Assembly (NCBI RefSeq): GCF_045679555.1
Contig: NC_092099.1
Coordinates: 15,204,076-15,268,075, forward strand
Length of the DNA: 64,000 nt
From: Salvelinus alpinus
Lineage: Eukaryota; Chordata; Actinopteri; Salmoniformes; Salmonidae
Reading direction: 5' to 3'
Position numbers and translations under genes: made by a program. Each line of letters opens with the position of its first letter. The first letter of the stretch is position 1. Under the pieces are notes generated by a model. It was not told the origin of the DNA. It saw nothing but the letters and a program-made list of their open reading frames with translations, and ran no database searches. Below are positions 1-8,991 of this stretch, one piece after another.

Positions 1-191
1 AACTATTCATCCACTCACATAGTCTCTAGCCTTGCTTTCTATAGCTTCTCTTTATTCAAATATTGAATTGAAACTTGCATGGTCATTTGTCATCGAGCAA
101 TGTATGGATTGAGCAGCACCACCCTTGGCTGTGACTGGGCCCACTTAACATGGTTATGGCAGATCTCAGAACAGTGTGAGTGTTTCCACAG

Positions 192-279
192 GACCCGTCC
201 AGGAACCATCGGGCGTACCGGCTCACTGTGGCCAAGCTGGACCCACCCATCATTCCCTTCATGCCGCTGCTGATCAAAG
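192..279 (+). CDS. rapgef4: rapgef4 coding exon (fourth from last)
   Basis: Acceptor CACAG ends at 191 and donor GTCAGT begins at 280. The 88 nt give 29 codons plus one base. The frame reads [10 protein letters not shown] through M-P-L-L-I-K. Confidence 0.87.
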
Positions 280-1363
280 GTCAGTGCAACACAACACAGC
301 TCTCTCTCCACTGCCTTCATGACCCTCCATGTTGTTTACCCATTATCTCACCCATTGATTGACTATTGAGAGGCTTATCCTCACTGCCTCTTGTGTGAAG
401 AAGTTATTATCGTCGACTTTTGACCTCTTGTTTTGGAGTGTCGACCTGCGACACAGTGTAACTACAGTAGCTTCTATATTGTTTGCTCTGGTCAATTCCA
501 CTCCTGGGAATTGGGAAAGGGGGATATCTAGTCAGTTGTACAACTGAATACATTCAACTGAAATGTGTCTTCTACATTTAACCCAACCCCTCTGAATCAG
601 AGAGTTGCGGAGGGCTGCCTTAATCGACATCCACGGCACCCAGGGAACAGTGGGTTAACTGCCTTGCTCAGGGGCAGAACAACAGATTTTTACCTTGTCC
701 GCTCTGGGATTCGATCCAGCAACCTTTCGGTTACTGGCCCAATGCTCCTACCTGCCAGGCTAAATATGCTCTCTCTGTGTGTAATCATATTGCAATTATC
801 TTTTCAGACATGACATTCACTCATGATGGAAACAAGACGTTCATTGACAGTTTGGTCAATTTTGAGAAAATGGTAAGGCCCTCCAAGATGATATAGATTT
901 GTACATGATATTATTTTATATTGGAAGTCTACAGTCTTAATGGTACCCTGAAGAAGGCACAGTGATGCCGAAACGTTGGTGTTTTACCCGATAAATTACT
1001 GGTTGCTTACATATAGTGTGTGACTCTCTATTTCTGTAAATTCACAATGATAACATCTAGTTGTGCTGTTTTTATTCTTCCAGCGAATGATCGCTAATAC
1101 AGTGAGGATTGTGAGATACTGCAGAAGTCTACCATTCAGTAAGTCAACATACGGTTCTTCTGTGTAGTCTTCACTTGACTGGCTTCCAACAGGACGTTGT
1201 TTTAATAAACGTGGGTTTTCCTCGTCCTTTCTCAGGTGCAGAGCCGTCTCAGACCAGTAAGAACCACCCGGACGTGCGGAGCTACGTGCGCCAGCTGACT
1301 GTTATTGACAACCAGAGAACACTATCTCATCTCTCCCATAGACTGGAGCCTCGCAGAACCTGA
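192..1363 (+). CDS. rapgef4: Rap guanine nucleotide exchange factor 4 (EPAC2), 3' end only
   Basis: Four exons join in phase: 192-279, 808-872, 1084-1138 and 1236-1363 (stop TGA 1361-1363). They encode about 111 residues, the end of the CDC25-homology catalytic domain and the short C-terminal tail. Recognisable blocks are the [10 protein letters not shown] start, the I-P-F-M-P-L-L-I-K strand, an [14 protein letters not shown] helix, and [10 protein letters not shown] followed by S-H-R-L-E-P-R-R near the end. Known role of the family: cAMP binding releases autoinhibition and the CDC25 domain loads GTP on Rap1/Rap2 at membranes. The upstream cAMP-binding, DEP and REM regions lie outside the window. 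RAPGEF3 is the alternative paralogue. RAPGEF4 is preferred because MAP3K20 and CDCA7 follow, as in human 2q31.1. All splice sites are GT/AG and no disabling change is seen. Confidence 0.88.
520..762 (-). repeat. tRNA-derived SINE in a rapgef4 intron
   Basis: Read on the minus strand, this has a tRNA-like head with a B-box-like GGATCGAATCC (707-717 on +). It is followed by the G-A-G-C-A-A-G-G-C-A-G-T-T-A-A-C-C-C core typical of fish SINEs and a tail ending near 520. It is the widespread salmonid type of tRNA-derived SINE; the exact family name is not assigned. Confidence 0.7.
808..872 (+). CDS. rapgef4: rapgef4 coding exon (third from last)
   Basis: Acceptor TTTTCAG ends at 807 and donor GTAAGG begins at 873. 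The 65 nt complete the split Asp codon and encode M-T-F-T-H-D-G-N-K through N-F-E-K-M, leaving phase 0. Confidence 0.87.
945..1035. repeat. short dispersed repeat fragment
   Basis: The block containing CCCTGAAGAAGGCACAG and GCCGAAACGTTGG resembles the 3' tail of a fish dispersed repeat recalled from many loci. It lies in the intron 873-1083. The family is uncertain. Confidence 0.35.
1084..1138 (+). CDS. rapgef4: rapgef4 coding exon (second from last)
   Basis: Acceptor CCAG ends at 1083 and donor GTAAGT begins at 1139. It encodes [18 protein letters not shown] plus the first base of a Ser codon. Confidence 0.86.
1236..1363 (+). CDS. rapgef4: rapgef4 terminal coding exon
   Basis: Acceptor TCTCAG ends at 1235. 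The exon runs in phase to TGA at 1361-1363 and encodes the tail with D-V-R-S-Y-V-R-Q-L and S-H-R-L-E-P-R-R-T. Confidence 0.88.
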
Positions 1364-2140
1364 ATCCTCCCTGGACACTGGATGGACACTGGACAGACAC
1401 ATGTCACATGCTGCTGCTCTACTGCCAAAAAGAAGCTTGCTTTATACAGTATGTTATACCAGTACACACACATACCCACTCTGCTACATGGAACCTCACA
1501 TTATTACATGTATAGTCAAGTATCATTTTAGATGCTACAGAGTTCATCAGCTCCACCTTCAACTGTATTTCAAATGTCAGTATAATTTCAGCTTCTTTGT
1601 TTCCTTAGGTGTATTGTTACATTTTTTGTAAACAATGGGCAACATCCTGGTTTAAATTTCACAGCATTTTCAAATTCATCTCATTCTTATGTCCCTGAAG
1701 GTCTATTTGATACTTTGAGGTCACCTGCCCCATGAAAAGGACACAATGTATAAAGCGAAGGATCTTTTGGAGATAATCATCCATTAGATTGTTGCACAAA
1801 TCTATGTCGGGTTGATGTTAGTTAGGACACTTTTCAGAATGGAAACATTGGCTCTTATTTCACTCCCTGACCTCATAAATTGCAAATCCTAATATTCAGT
1901 TGTGGTTTCATATCTTTTTTGTAAATCAGATTATATTTATACATATTTTAGTTTGTGGCTTTTTATTACACGTTGTACAATGTATTCCTCTATTTATTAT
2001 GACCTCAGCATGAAATGATTTGAGATGTTGGGCTGGATATATGTGAGCACATTCCTCTATAAAAATCTGTGAGGTAACTATTGTCTGCAAGATTTTTTTC
2101 CATGTTTATTCTGTAAATATTAAAAACGAATTAGATGTAT
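1364..2140 (+). other. rapgef4: rapgef4 3' untranslated region (approximate)
   Basis: A+T-rich sequence after the stop with no long frame. An ATTAAA polyadenylation-type hexamer lies at 2119-2124, so the mature end is placed near 2140 by inference. A more distal end cannot be excluded. Confidence 0.45.
2119..2124 (+). promoter_or_regulatory. possible polyadenylation signal (ATTAAA) of rapgef4
   Basis: ATTAAA hexamer about 760 nt after the stop codon, the best candidate in this A+T-rich 3' region. It is a frequent motif by chance. Confidence 0.35.
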
Positions 2141-3843
2141 CTGCTGACGATGCTGTCCATTTGATTGTCCATTGATTCTTTTTTATAACAACTAATTATG
2201 AGCTGATGATATATTTAGAGTAGCCTGAATAATATTTCAAATGCCGTTTCATGCTGTCATAGTAGTCTTTTGATGATAGGAAAACTAATTAAACTCCCTA
2301 AGACTGCAGGTTTTGGTTGTTATAACATAGCTGCTACGACTGTGTAGTGCTAATATCGTTTGGGGTGTACAGATTTTGTCCATGGAGTGGAGCTGTTGTC
2401 ATCAGAATTTGTGTGAAAGTACTCGAAATATGTTGGGATCTTCTTTCTGTGTTACAGCGTTTGGTAGCCCGGGTCAAGGAAGTTGGGAAACTCTATAATT
2501 CACAGTATGGGGAAATCATAGACGTCACGCTCGGGTTCCGAAAGTGGGGTCTTTACAGTACTGTCTTTGGTTATATGTTTACCTACAGAAGTTACGCTAC
2601 CCATTGGATCTGTGAGACTGTGATTGCCGGTTTTATTTGTTGGAAAAGTCAAAGGTATGTAATATCGCATTATGTTTCAGTGTAGCCTAGCATGTCTCAT
2701 GGCGCATGAGATGTTTTCAATCACATATTTTTTTGAAAGCTGTGATAATCATTAATGAGTGATGTAAACATCATGTACCAGACCAATAACCTAAATCCTA
2801 TGATTTGTATCTTTATTTTACAGTTGTCTGTTTTTGGCAAACGCTTGGTCTCGTGCGTAAAAGTGCTTAGTTATGCGCAACATGGGTGTCATCGAGGAAA
2901 TGGGCTGTCTTGCCTCAAAAACCTTATGTTAATCCTTAGCTGCTGAAGTGTCTTTATCTTGCTAAATTATATTTGACTCAATTAAGGGCTCAATTCAATC
3001 AAACCCAGATTTGACTAGTCACACATTAGGGATGGTTCTAAATGTACATAATGGGGACCTGACAGAAAATGGGGGAGGGTCATGCTTTTTCAATTTCAGT
3101 CAGGGGAACCTTTTAGTATTTTTTAACTCTAGTCCATGGTAGGGTCATTTAATTTGTAATTGATTACATTTCTATATTTATCAGTGTTCTAGAATTAGTT
3201 GCTTATTAGGCTATATCGATGTGTGTCTGATACCACCCCTCATCTCTGATTCTCCGCTGGGTACACAATATCAAGCGCCTATAGGCTATTTAGTGTGGTC
3301 TCAATCAAATGATCCATAGCCTATAGGCTATACGAAATGCTTGGAGGAGCTCAGAGCCAAGTCATATTTCTAAGAAAATGTACTTGCTTCCTGAGTCTTA
3401 TGCGCTGCAGAACACTTGCCCATTATGTATTTATTAGAGTTATTGACCTCACAATAAGCCAGATTCAATTAACTTGGTGCTGAAACTTGAAGTGGCAGCC
3501 GCTGCCCAATCAATCTGAAATGGACAGCTCATGGTGCTGAAATTAGGCAAATTCGAGTAGGCATCATTTATTTAAACCATCTTCGTTTTAATTTTACTTT
3601 ACTAACAACAAGAGGGGTTTATGTTGGAGCATATTTCTTCCTATTTAAGATAAGAGATTAGCCTACCTGCTTGACAGACAGAATATGGCTATAGGCTGCT
3701 ATCCATCGATTGTTCGTCCAATTCCTCCACCCACAATGCACTCTTTAAATAGCCTATCTTCGTGTCAGTGAAGGGACTCGAATTGAGAGGAATGAGAAGG
3801 TATGCCATAGGCCTTCCTTATATTAAAGAAAATGGCAAAAAGC
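2141..3843. other. intergenic DNA, no gene recognised
   Basis: Between the rapgef4 3' end and a solo LTR. One 112-codon open frame (2347-2685) has no recognisable domain. A CRE-like GACGTCAC lies at 2521-2528. Several scattered copies of CTATAGGCTA occur at 3270-3330. Nothing else is supported. Confidence 0.5.
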
Positions 3844-3848
3844 ATAGG

Positions 3849-4388
3849 TGTAACGTCTGCATCCAACTCACACTCTCAAACACATAGATCCCCTGAACGC
3901 AGCTCACTTTCCAGCCCACTTTCCAGCTCACACTCAAACACATAGATCCCCTAAATGCAGCTCACTCCAGATCCCAATCACCTGAATTCTGATCACCAGT
4001 TCACACACCTGTATGTCATTTACACACACTATTTAGTTCAGTTCATTGCACCCCATCATTGTGAGGTATTGTTTGTTTTTGTACACATTCTATTCAGAGC
4101 TCTGTTTATTTCCATTTTAGTCCTCCCGTGTATCGTAGTTTTTGGCCATCCTCACTTCCTTGCCTGTACTTTTGCCTATCAGATTTCCTGTTATCTTCCT
4201 CTTGCCTGATCTCCCGGACTACGTTATTAGCCTTTTTCCCTGCCTGTACTGTTACCTTTTTCGATTCCCTGTGTATGACCTTCTGCCTGCCCCTGGACCC
4301 TGCCTCCTCCTATGGTCATTTACTAAATAAACACCTGCTGCACCCTGTGCTTGAAACCAGCAGTCTGTTTCTGATCATACTCATTACA
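3849..4388 (+). mobile_element. solo LTR with 5-bp target-site duplication
   Basis: The 540-bp unit begins TGTAACG, ends ATTACA, and is bounded by a perfect direct repeat ATAGG (3844-3848 and 4389-4393). This is the expected structure of an LTR left by recombination between the two LTRs of a retrotransposon. An AATAAA lies near 4325 and the second half is C/T-rich. A short internal duplication (CACATAGATCCCCT, twice near 3880-3955) is visible. The C/T-rich 3' half resembles salmonid Ty3/gypsy LTRs, but the family is not proven. No internal coding region is present. Confidence 0.75.
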
Positions 4389-4427
4389 ATAGGCCTACCC
4401 CTTGTTAGCTTAATTTACTGCAGTAGG

Positions 4428-4588
4428 CTAAATCAAGGTCACACTTTTGGTAGTCTTAAACAAATATACTTTGAAACAAAAGTATACACCTTACACACAT
4501 GCTTATGGGCTTAAAAAAACACATCTGTACCATGTCAGATATAAAGTTGAAATGTATTACATTTTTGAGTTTGCATCCCAATATTACA
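4428..4588 (+). repeat. dispersed repeat, inverted partner at 18449-18622
   Basis: This stretch matches the reverse complement of 18449-18622 over most of its length. Shared blocks include GGTAGTCTTAAACAAAT, CAAAAGTATACACCT and CTGTACCATGTCAGATAT. Origin unknown; it is non-coding. Confidence 0.65.
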
Positions 4589-4595
4589 CATTATA

Positions 4596-6201
4596 CAGTG
4601 AGGGAAAAAAGTATTTGATCCCCTGCTGATTTTGTACGTTTGCCCACTGACAAAGAAATTATCAGTCTATAATTTTAATGGTAGGTTTATTTGAACAGTG
4701 AGAGACAGAATAACAACAAAAATATCCAGAAAAATGCATGTCAAACATTTTATAAATTGATTTGCATTTTAATGAGGGAAATAAGTATTTGACCCCTTCT
4801 CAATCAAAAAAGATTTCTGGCTCCCAGGTGTCTTTCATACAGGTAACGAACGGAGATTAGGAGCACACTCTTAAAGGGAGTGCTCCTAATCTCAGTTTCT
4901 TACCTGTATAAAAGATACCTGTCCACAGAAGCAATCAATCAATCAGATTCCAAACTCTCCACCATGGCCAAGACCAAAGAGCTCTCCAAGGATGTCAGGG
5001 ACAAGATTGTAGACCTACACAAGGCTGGAATTGGCTACAAGACCATCGCCAAGCAGCTTGGTGAGAAGGTGACAACAGTTTCTATGATTATTCGCAAATG
5101 GAAGAAACACAAAAGAACTGTCAATCTCCCTCAGCCTGGGGCTCCATGCAAGATCTCACCTCGTGGAGTTGCAATGATCATGAGAACGGTGAGGAATCAG
5201 CCCAGAACTACACAGGAGGATCTTGTCAATGATCTCAAGGCAGCTGGGACCATAGTCATCAAGAAAACAATTGGTAACACACTATGCCGTGAAGGACTGA
5301 AATCCTGCAGCGCCCGCAAGGTCCCCCTGCTCAAGAAAGCACATATACATGCCCGTCTGAAGTTTGCCAATGAACATCTGAATGATTCAGAGGACAACTG
5401 GGTGAACGTGTTGTGGTCAGATGAGACCAAAATGGAGTTCTTTGGCATCAACCCAACTTGCCGTGTTTGGAGGAGGAGGAATGCTGCCTATGACCCCAAG
5501 AAACCATCCCCACCGTCAAACATGGAGGTGGAAACATTATGCTTTGGGGGTGTTTTTCTGCTAAAGGGACAGGACAACTTCACCGCATCAAAGGGACGAT
5601 GGACGGAGCCATGTACCGTCAAATCTTGGGTGAAAACCTCCTTCCCTCAGCCAGGGTATTGAAAATGGGTCGTGGATAGGTATTCCAGCATGACAATGAC
5701 CCAAAACACACGGCCAAGGCAACAAAGGAGTGGCTCAAGAAGAAGCACATTAAGGTCCTGGAGTGGCCTAGCCAGTCTCCAGACCTTAATCCCATAGAAA
5801 ATCTGTGGAGGGAGCTGAAGGTTCGAGTTGCCAAACGTCAGCCTCGAAACCTTAATGACTTGAAGAAGATCTGCAAAGAGGAGTGGGACAAAATCCCTCC
5901 TGAGATGTGTGCAAACCTGGTGGCCAACTACAAGAAACGTCTGACCTCTGTGATTGCCAACAAGGGTTTTGCCACCAAGTACTAAGTCATGTTTTGCAGA
6001 GGGGTCAAATACTTATTTCCCTCATTAAAATGCAAATCAATTCATAACATTTTTGACATGCGTTTTTCTGGATTTTTTTGTTGATATTCTGTCTCTCACT
6101 GTTCAAATAAACCTACCATTAAAATTATAGACTGATAATTTCTTTGTCAGTGGGCAAACGTACAAAATCAGCAGGGGATCAAATACTTTTTTCCCTCACT
6201 G
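4596..6201 (+). mobile_element. near-complete Tc1/mariner transposon
   Basis: The 1606-bp element begins CAGTGAGGGAAAAAAGTATT and ends with its reverse complement, flanked by TA at 4594-4595 and 6202-6203. Both ends carry about 220 bp of inverted repeat. Inner direct copies of AAGTATTTGA lie near 4784 and 6010, an IR/DR-like arrangement. It contains one transposase pseudogene. The next Tc1 copy begins only 4 bp downstream (6206). Confidence 0.9.
4964..5985 (+). pseudogene. Tc1-family transposase, frameshifted and with a stop
   Basis: The start ATG at 4964 has a good Kozak context (ACCATGG) and opens [10 protein letters not shown]. The N-terminal paired-like helix-turn-helix DNA-binding region covers roughly residues 1-115. 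The first catalytic Asp is in W-S-D-E-T (about 5417-5431). The frame is lost near 5505-5525: the reading P-S-P-P-S-N-M-E should be a P-T-V-K-H-G-type block. In the new frame the second Asp (H-D-N-D-P-K-H, about 5690-5710) and the Glu (N-P-I-E-N-L, about 5788-5805) are intact, but a TAG lies at about 5676. The frame ends at TAA 5983-5985. The copy cannot make transposase. Confidence 0.88.
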
Positions 6202-6348
6202 TATACACTACCGTTCAAAAGGTTGGGGTCACTTAGAAATGTCCTTGTTTTTGGAAGAAAAGCAAATTTCTTGTCCGTTAATGTCACGCCCTGATCCGTT
6301 TCACCTGTACACCATCCGGCATACACGGTAAAACGCCTCCTGGGTGTT

Positions 6349-6459
6349 CGACCACGGGGCAGGGGTTTCCAGTACCTGGTTGACTGGGAAGGTTACGGCC
6401 CGGAGGAGAGGTGCTGGGTTCCCGCTACAGACATCCTGGATCCAGCCCTCATCACCGCC
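6349..6459 (+). pseudogene. chromodomain fragment of a Ty3/gypsy integrase
   Basis: Thirty-seven codons read [21 protein letters not shown] and then D-I-L-D-P-A-L-I. This is the characteristic chromovirus chromodomain with its Y-L-V-x-W-x-G-Y core. The upstream frame continues back to about 6316 (P-A-Y-T-V-K-R-L-L). Reverse transcriptase, RNase H and the integrase core are missing. Confidence 0.85.
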
Positions 6460-6486
6460 GACACCCCAGTCAACCAGGTATGCGCC

Positions 6487-6534
6487 CAGGGGGTGGAGAC
6501 AATCACCTGTCCTTGTGATTGTCTCCACCCCCTG
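6487..6534. repeat. perfect 20-bp inverted repeat at the LTR junction
   Basis: Arms 6487-6506 and 6515-6534 are exact reverse complements, centred on CTGTCCTT. The junction sits where internal sequence meets the truncated 3' LTR. Confidence 0.85.
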
Positions 6535-7236
6535 CAGGTGTCGCTTATTTTCCCCGGTGTAGTTATCCCAGTGTTTCCTGTCTCTCTATGACAATTTGTC
6601 TTGTTTGTCAAGTCAACCAGCGGTTTTGTTTCTCAGCTCCTGCTTTCCCTGTCTCTCATTTCTCGCCCTCCTGGTTTTGACCCTTGCCTGTCCTGACTCT
6701 GAGCCCGCCTGCCTGACCACTGCCTGCCCCTGACCTTGAGCCTGCCTATCGTCTTGTACCGTTTGGACTCTGACCTGGTTTATGAACTCTCGCCTGAACA
6801 CGACCTGCCTTTTGCCTACCCATTTTGACATAATAAATATCGGAGCTCAACCAGTCTTCTGTGTCTGCATTTGGGTCTCGCCTTGTGCCCTTATAATTAA
6901 AGTAACATCAAATTGATCAGAAATACAGTGTAGACATTGTTAATGTTGTAAATGACTTTTGTAGCTGGAAACAGCAGATTTTTAATGGAATATCTAAATA
7001 GGCATACAGAGGCCCATTATCAGCAACCATCACTCCTGTGTTCCAATGGCACGTTGTGTTAGCTAATCCGTGTTGATCATTTTAAAAGGCTAATTGATCA
7101 TTAGAAAACCCTTTTGCAATTATGTTAGCACAGCTGAAAATGGTTGTTCTGATTAAAGAAGCAATAAAACTGGCCTTCTTTAGACTAGTTGAGTATCTGG
7201 AGCATCCGCATTTGTGGGTTCGATTACAGGCTCAAA

Positions 7237-7526
7237 ATGGCCAGAAACAAATAACTTTCTTCTGAAATTTGTCAGTCTATTCTTGTTCTGAGAAATGAAG
7301 GCGAGAAATTGCCAAGAAATTGAAGATCCCATACAACGCTGTGTACTACTCCCTTCACAGAACAGCGCAAACTGTCTCTAACCAGAATAGAAAGAGGAGT
7401 GGGAGGCCCCGGTGCACAACTGAGCAAGAGGACAAGTACATTACAATGTCTAGTTTGAGAAACAGACGCCTCACAAGTCCTCAACTGGCAGCTTCATTAA
7501 ATGGTACCCGCAAAAGACCAGTCTCA
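7237..7526 (+). pseudogene. Tc1 transposase, N-terminal fragment
   Basis: The start M-A-R-N-K is followed at once by TAA. The later reading shows the helix-turn-helix and basic region (S-L-H-R-T-A-Q, N-R-K-R-S-G-R-P-R) and an R-R-L-T-S-P-Q-L block. A short deletion relative to the sister copy on the minus strand near 23740 removes the G-Y-S-M-R segment. No catalytic residues remain because the sequence folds back at 7527-7556. Confidence 0.75.
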
Positions 7527-7625
7527 ACATCAACAGCAAAGAGGCGACTCCGAGATGAGACTGGTGTTTTGCGGGTACTATTTAATGAAGCTGCCAGTTG
7601 AGGACATGTGAGGTGTCTGTTTCTC
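7457..7625. repeat. 70-bp imperfect fold-back repeat in the Tc1 transposase
   Basis: 7457-7526 and 7556-7625 are near-perfect reverse complements separated by 29 bp. The right arm is the same transposase segment inverted, so this is a snap-back inversion rather than a terminal repeat. Confidence 0.85.
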
Positions 7626-7633
7626 TACATCAG

Positions 7634-7990
7634 TGTCACGGCCGATGCTGGAAGAAGACCAAGGTGCAGCGTTGTGAGCGTACATATTCCTTTTTATTTG
7701 AATGTCGCCAACAAAACAATAAACAATACAAAACGACCGTGAAGCTTAACAGGGCTAAGAAGCCTCTAACAAAGTTAACTTCCCACACTGAAAGGATGGA
7801 AAAGGGCTACCTAAGTATGGTTCCCAATCAGAGACAACGATAGACAGCTGTCCCTGATTGAGAACCATACCCGGCCAAAACATAGAAATAAAGAAACATA
7901 GAAAACAAAACATAGAATGCCCACCCCAAATCACACCCTGACCAAACCAAATAGAGACATAAAAAGGCTCTCTAAGGTCAGGGCGTGACA
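7634..7990 (-). repeat. LTR of the minus-oriented minisatellite element
   Basis: It starts TGTCACGGCC and ends GGGCGTGACA, so it has TG/CA termini with a short TGTCA/TGACA inverted repeat. It pairs with the 359-bp LTR at 12046-12404. Confidence 0.78.
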
Positions 7991-8018
7991 GTACCCCCCC
8001 CAAAAGCAAAACCTGAAC

Positions 8019-8991
8019 CTATAGGGGAGGGTCTGGGTGGGCATCCATCCGCGGTGGCGGCTCAGGTGCGGGACGCAGACCCCGCTCCACCTCTGGCTCA
8101 CCCCACTTTGGTGGCACCTCTGGTGTGGGGACCCTCGTCGCCGACCCTGAACTGGGGACCCTCGTTGCAGGCCCCGGACTGGGGACCCTCGTAGTTGGCC
8201 CCGGACTGGCCACCCTCGCTGCGGGCCCCGGATTGGGCACCCTCGCTGCGGGCCCCGGACTGGGCACCCTCGTTGCGGGCCCTGGACTGAGCACCCTTGT
8301 TGCGGGCCCCGGACTGGGCACCGTCGCTGGAGACTCCGGACTGGAGACCGTTGCTGGAGACTCCAGGCTGGGCAACCTCGTTGCGGGCCCCGGACTGGGC
8401 ACCCTCGTTGCGGGCCCCGGACTGGGGACCCTCGCAGCTGGCCCTGGACTGGGCACCCTCGTTGCGGGCCCCGGACTGGGCACCCTCATTGCGGGCCCCG
8501 GACTGGGGACCGTCGCTGGAGGCTCCGGACTGGAGACTGTCGCTGGAGGCTCCGGACTGGAGACCGTCGCTGGAGACTCTGGACTCGGCACCCTCGTTGC
8601 GGGCCCCGGACTGGGCACCCTCGTTGCGGGCCCCGGACTGGGGACCGTCGCTGGAGGCTCCGGACTGGGCACCCTTGTTGCGGGCCCCGGACTGGGGACC
8701 GTCGCTGGAGGCTCCGGACTGGAGACCATCGCTGGAGGCTCCGGACTGGAGAACGTCGCTGGAGACTCCGGGCTGGAGAACGTCGCTGGAGACTCCGGGC
8801 TGGAGAACGTCGCTGGAGACTCCGGACTGGAGAACGTCGCTGGAGACTCCGGACTGGAGAACGTCGCTGGAGACTCCGGACTGGAGACCGTCGCTGGAGA
8901 CTCCGGACTGGGCACCCTCGTTGCGGGCCCCGGACTGGGCACCCTCGTTGCGGGCTCCGGACTGGAGACCGGCACTGCGGGCCCCGGACTG
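8019..8991 (-). CDS. proline-rich 9-residue-repeat ORF of the LTR element (hypothetical)
   Basis: An uninterrupted minus-strand frame (it opens further to 9023 only in flanking sequence) encodes about 30 nine-residue repeats. They are of two main types, V-S-S-P-E-P/S-P-A-T and V-P-S-P-G-P-A-T-R. It ends in a unique tail with P-P-K-W-G-E-P-E-V-E and D-A-H-P-D-P-P-L. The same tail closes the ORF of the plus-oriented sister element, so the frame has been conserved between copies. The opposite strand is also open, as expected for this repeat composition. No known domain, signal peptide or membrane segment is seen. The product, if any, is unknown; the true start is lost with the missing 5' part. 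Confidence 0.4.
8130..8990. repeat. 27-bp minisatellite (about 31 units)
   Basis: The unit is GGAGACTCCGGACTGGAGAA plus 7 bp and variants with GCGGGCCCCGGACTGGGCAC. The period is 27 bp throughout and G+C is high compared with the flanks. It forms the interior of the LTR element. Confidence 0.85.

Larger units (their letters stand above)
6282..6894 (+). mobile_element. Ty3/gypsy LTR retrotransposon remnant inserted in a Tc1 copy
   Basis: It begins TGTCACGCCCTGATCCG, the first 26 bp of an LTR. It then jumps to the end of an integrase with a chromodomain (6349-6459), and ends with most of a 3' LTR (C/T-rich, AATAAA near 6833, end near CCTTGTGCCCTTATA). Flanks GTTAA (6277-6281) and ATTAA (6895-6899) look like a 5-bp target duplication with one mutation. 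Nearly all of the internal region is deleted. Confidence 0.75.
6206..7625 (+). mobile_element. broken Tc1/mariner copy, split by an LTR-element fragment
   Basis: The left terminal repeat starts CACTACCGTTCAAAAGG at 6206. The same family recurs at 23607-24206. The sequence breaks at about 6281, resumes at 6895 after a Ty3/gypsy fragment, and continues through the 5' part of a transposase until a fold-back at 7457-7625. The right terminal repeat is absent; an LTR element begins at 7634. Confidence 0.8.
7634..8991 (-). mobile_element. LTR element with 27-bp minisatellite interior, minus orientation, one LTR left
   Basis: A 357-bp LTR (7634-7990, TG...CA) is 80-90% like the LTRs at 10500-10826 and 12046-12404 by eye, but inverted. 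Next to it is the C-rich complement of a polypurine tract (about 7991-8003). An interior of 27-bp tandem repeats then runs to about 8991, where homology stops without a second LTR. No gag, protease, reverse transcriptase or integrase is present. It is the inverted sister of the element at 10500-12404. Confidence 0.72.

Noticed and set aside
433..762. tRNA-like A and B boxes in SINEs (also 20291-20503 and 43850-44015)
   Set aside because: The cloverleaf is not maintained and the boxes are embedded in SINE bodies. They are not functional tRNA genes.
3955..4514. Overlapping open frames of 84-128 codons
   Set aside because: They lie inside the C/T-rich half of a solo LTR and have no homology to proteins.
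5197..5451. Minus-strand frame inside the first Tc1 transposase
   Set aside because: Shadow of the plus-strand transposase reading frame.
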